This document shows, piece by piece, positions 14,291 through 15,012 of a stretch of 15,012 bases of DNA (position 1 is the stretch's first letter; every line of letters begins with the position of its first letter). A model generated the notes under the pieces. It did no database searches, was not told where the DNA came from, and saw only the letters and a program-made list of their open reading frames with translations. The DNA is taken from NCBI GenBank assembly GCA_937916415.1, contig CALGGH010000145.1, positions 1 through 15,012 on the forward strand, read 5' to 3'. This DNA comes from an uncultured Lachnospiraceae bacterium (GTDB lineage Bacteria; Bacillota; Clostridia; Lachnospirales; Lachnospiraceae). Both the position numbers and the translations under genes were made by a program.

Positions 14291-14921
14291 GGCCGTTTCC
14301 TATCTCAAAAAAACCGTTGCCGACGATGGTCACTTCGGCGCTTCCGCCGGTCATGTCAGTGATGCGGTGCATGACGGCGTCAACTTCCTCCTCAGGGATG
14401 GTGATGAGGTTCTCCACCTTGTCGGTGTATATGACGTCGTCCATCCTGATGCCGCCGGTCTCGAAATAATGCTTCAGCCTGCCGGCGTTGTTGTAATCCG
14501 TTATCAGCCTTAACCTGGAAGCCCTGACCAGGTGACGCAGGTCAGCATTGTCAAGCGCCTCATGCGTCGCCTGCGTATATGCCCTCACCAGGCCTCCCGT
14601 GCCGAGCAGCGTGCCACCAAAATACCTGGTGACCACGACCAGCACGTCACGCAGGCAGCTGCCGGTCAGCACGTCCAGGATCGGACGTCCCGCGGTCCCG
14701 CCCGGCTCTCCGTCATCGGAAAACCTGGTTGTCTCTCCGCGCTCTCCGACCACGTATCCATAACAGTTATGCCTGGCGTCCCAGTACTTGCGCCTGACCT
14801 GATCGATCAGGACCAGTGCCTCTTCCTCTCCATGGACCGGCATGGCATGTCCTATGAACCTGGACTTGCGGTCTACGTATTCTCCCTCTCCGGGGCTCTT
14901 AATCACATAGTAGCCGTCCAT
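14283..14921 (-). CDS. yigZ: YigZ/IMPACT family protein
   Basis: A 212-residue protein of the UPF0029/IMPACT family. The signature block runs WDARHNCYGYVVG, RFSDDGEPGGTAGRPIL and VTRYFGGTLLGTGGLVRAY. The usual GEPSGTAG reads GEPGGTAG here. The C-terminal ferredoxin-like part (about 135-205) is present. The bacterial role is unclear: eukaryotic IMPACT regulates GCN1/GCN2, and a link to ribosome function has been suggested in bacteria. The ATG lies 15 bases after the stop of the upstream gene, with only a weak ribosome site, consistent with coupled translation. Confidence 0.93.
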   Translation of the reverse strand: MDGYYVIKSPGEGEYVDRKSRFIGHAMPVHGEEEALVLIDQVRRKYWDARHNCYGYVVGERGETTRFSDDGEPGGTAGRPILDVLTGSCLRDVLVVVTRYFGGTLLGTGGLVRAYTQATHEALDNADLRHLVRASRLRLITDYNNAGRLKHYFETGGIRMDDVIYTDKVENLITIPEEEVDAVMHRITDMTGGSAEVTIVGNGFFEIGNGHG

Positions 14922-14936
14922 TCCAAAGACCGTCCG

Positions 14937-15012
14937 TCACTCGGGATTGGCCGGCTGTTCCGGTTCCGGCGCCGGTGCCTCTTCCGGCGCGGGCGCAGGC
15001 GCTTCGCCTGCT
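14937..15012 (-). CDS. 3' end of an unidentified protein with a Pro/Ala/Glu-rich tail
   Basis: The frame is open from the window edge to a TGA at 14939-14937 and encodes a tail of alternating Pro, Ala and Glu ending EPEQPANPE. Low-complexity tails like this often end secreted or wall-associated proteins such as class A penicillin-binding proteins, but too little is visible to name the family. It is the upstream neighbour of yigZ and probably in the same operon. Confidence 0.6.
   Translation of the reverse strand, partial: AGEAPAPAPEEAPAPEPEQPANPE

Noticed and set aside
1..15012. CRISPR arrays, insertion sequences, phage genes or toxin-antitoxin pairs
   Set aside because: No spaced direct-repeat array, transposase, integrase or typical small toxin-antitoxin pair was seen on either strand.

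Overview
The window is chromosomal DNA from an anaerobic Gram-positive bacterium, most likely a member of the Clostridia close to Lachnospiraceae. This is inferred from gene content: a class III (Firmicutes-type) fructose-1,6-bisphosphatase, a eukaryote-type HisA, a membrane-anchored MurF-like ligase beside a Ddl paralogue, a DUF3048 (YerB-type) lipoprotein and a cytoplasmic MgtE. Genes are dense and moderately GC-rich. Every gene except one small cold-shock gene lies on the minus strand. I see no rRNA, tRNA, CRISPR array, transposase or phage gene.

Right half (15012 down to 8013, minus strand): a tightly packed probable operon, with overlaps or gaps of at most about 15 bases. It reads: 3' end of a Pro/Ala/Glu-rich protein, yigZ (IMPACT family), mgtE (Mg2+ transporter), a CobO/BtuR-like ATP-binding protein, dapA, dapB (diaminopimelate/lysine pathway), fbp (gluconeogenesis) and hisA (histidine pathway). 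It ends at a hairpin (7957-7987) that it shares with the convergent cold-shock gene.

Middle (7530-7725): a divergent promoter region. One side drives the cold-shock gene (+), whose leader appears to begin with a neat stem-loop. The other drives a membrane protein with a degenerate LytM domain (-). The two promoters carry the same 9-base core, TGTGATAAT, in opposite orientations.

Left half (7529 down to 572, minus strand): the degenerate LytM protein, then a DUF3048 lipoprotein with its own likely promoter and a hairpin after it. Next comes a four-gene block of alpha/beta hydrolase, membrane MurF-like ligase, Ddl-like ATP-grasp ligase and radical SAM/SPASM enzyme. The last three junctions are an overlap, a 60-base gap and an ATGA overlap, and a good intrinsic terminator follows at 532-562. 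The pairing of a D-Ala-D-Ala-type ligase with a Mur ligase points to cell-wall peptide chemistry. The hydrolase and the SPASM enzyme suggest an added modification step. This block is the best candidate in the window for an under-described system.

Far left (1-531) has no convincing intact gene. Positions 175-466 hold an unusual concentration of perfect inverted repeats and overlap two adjacent coding-like minus-strand stretches in different frames. It is either a structured RNA or a decayed gene. Positions 1-160 are AT-rich with nothing I can identify.
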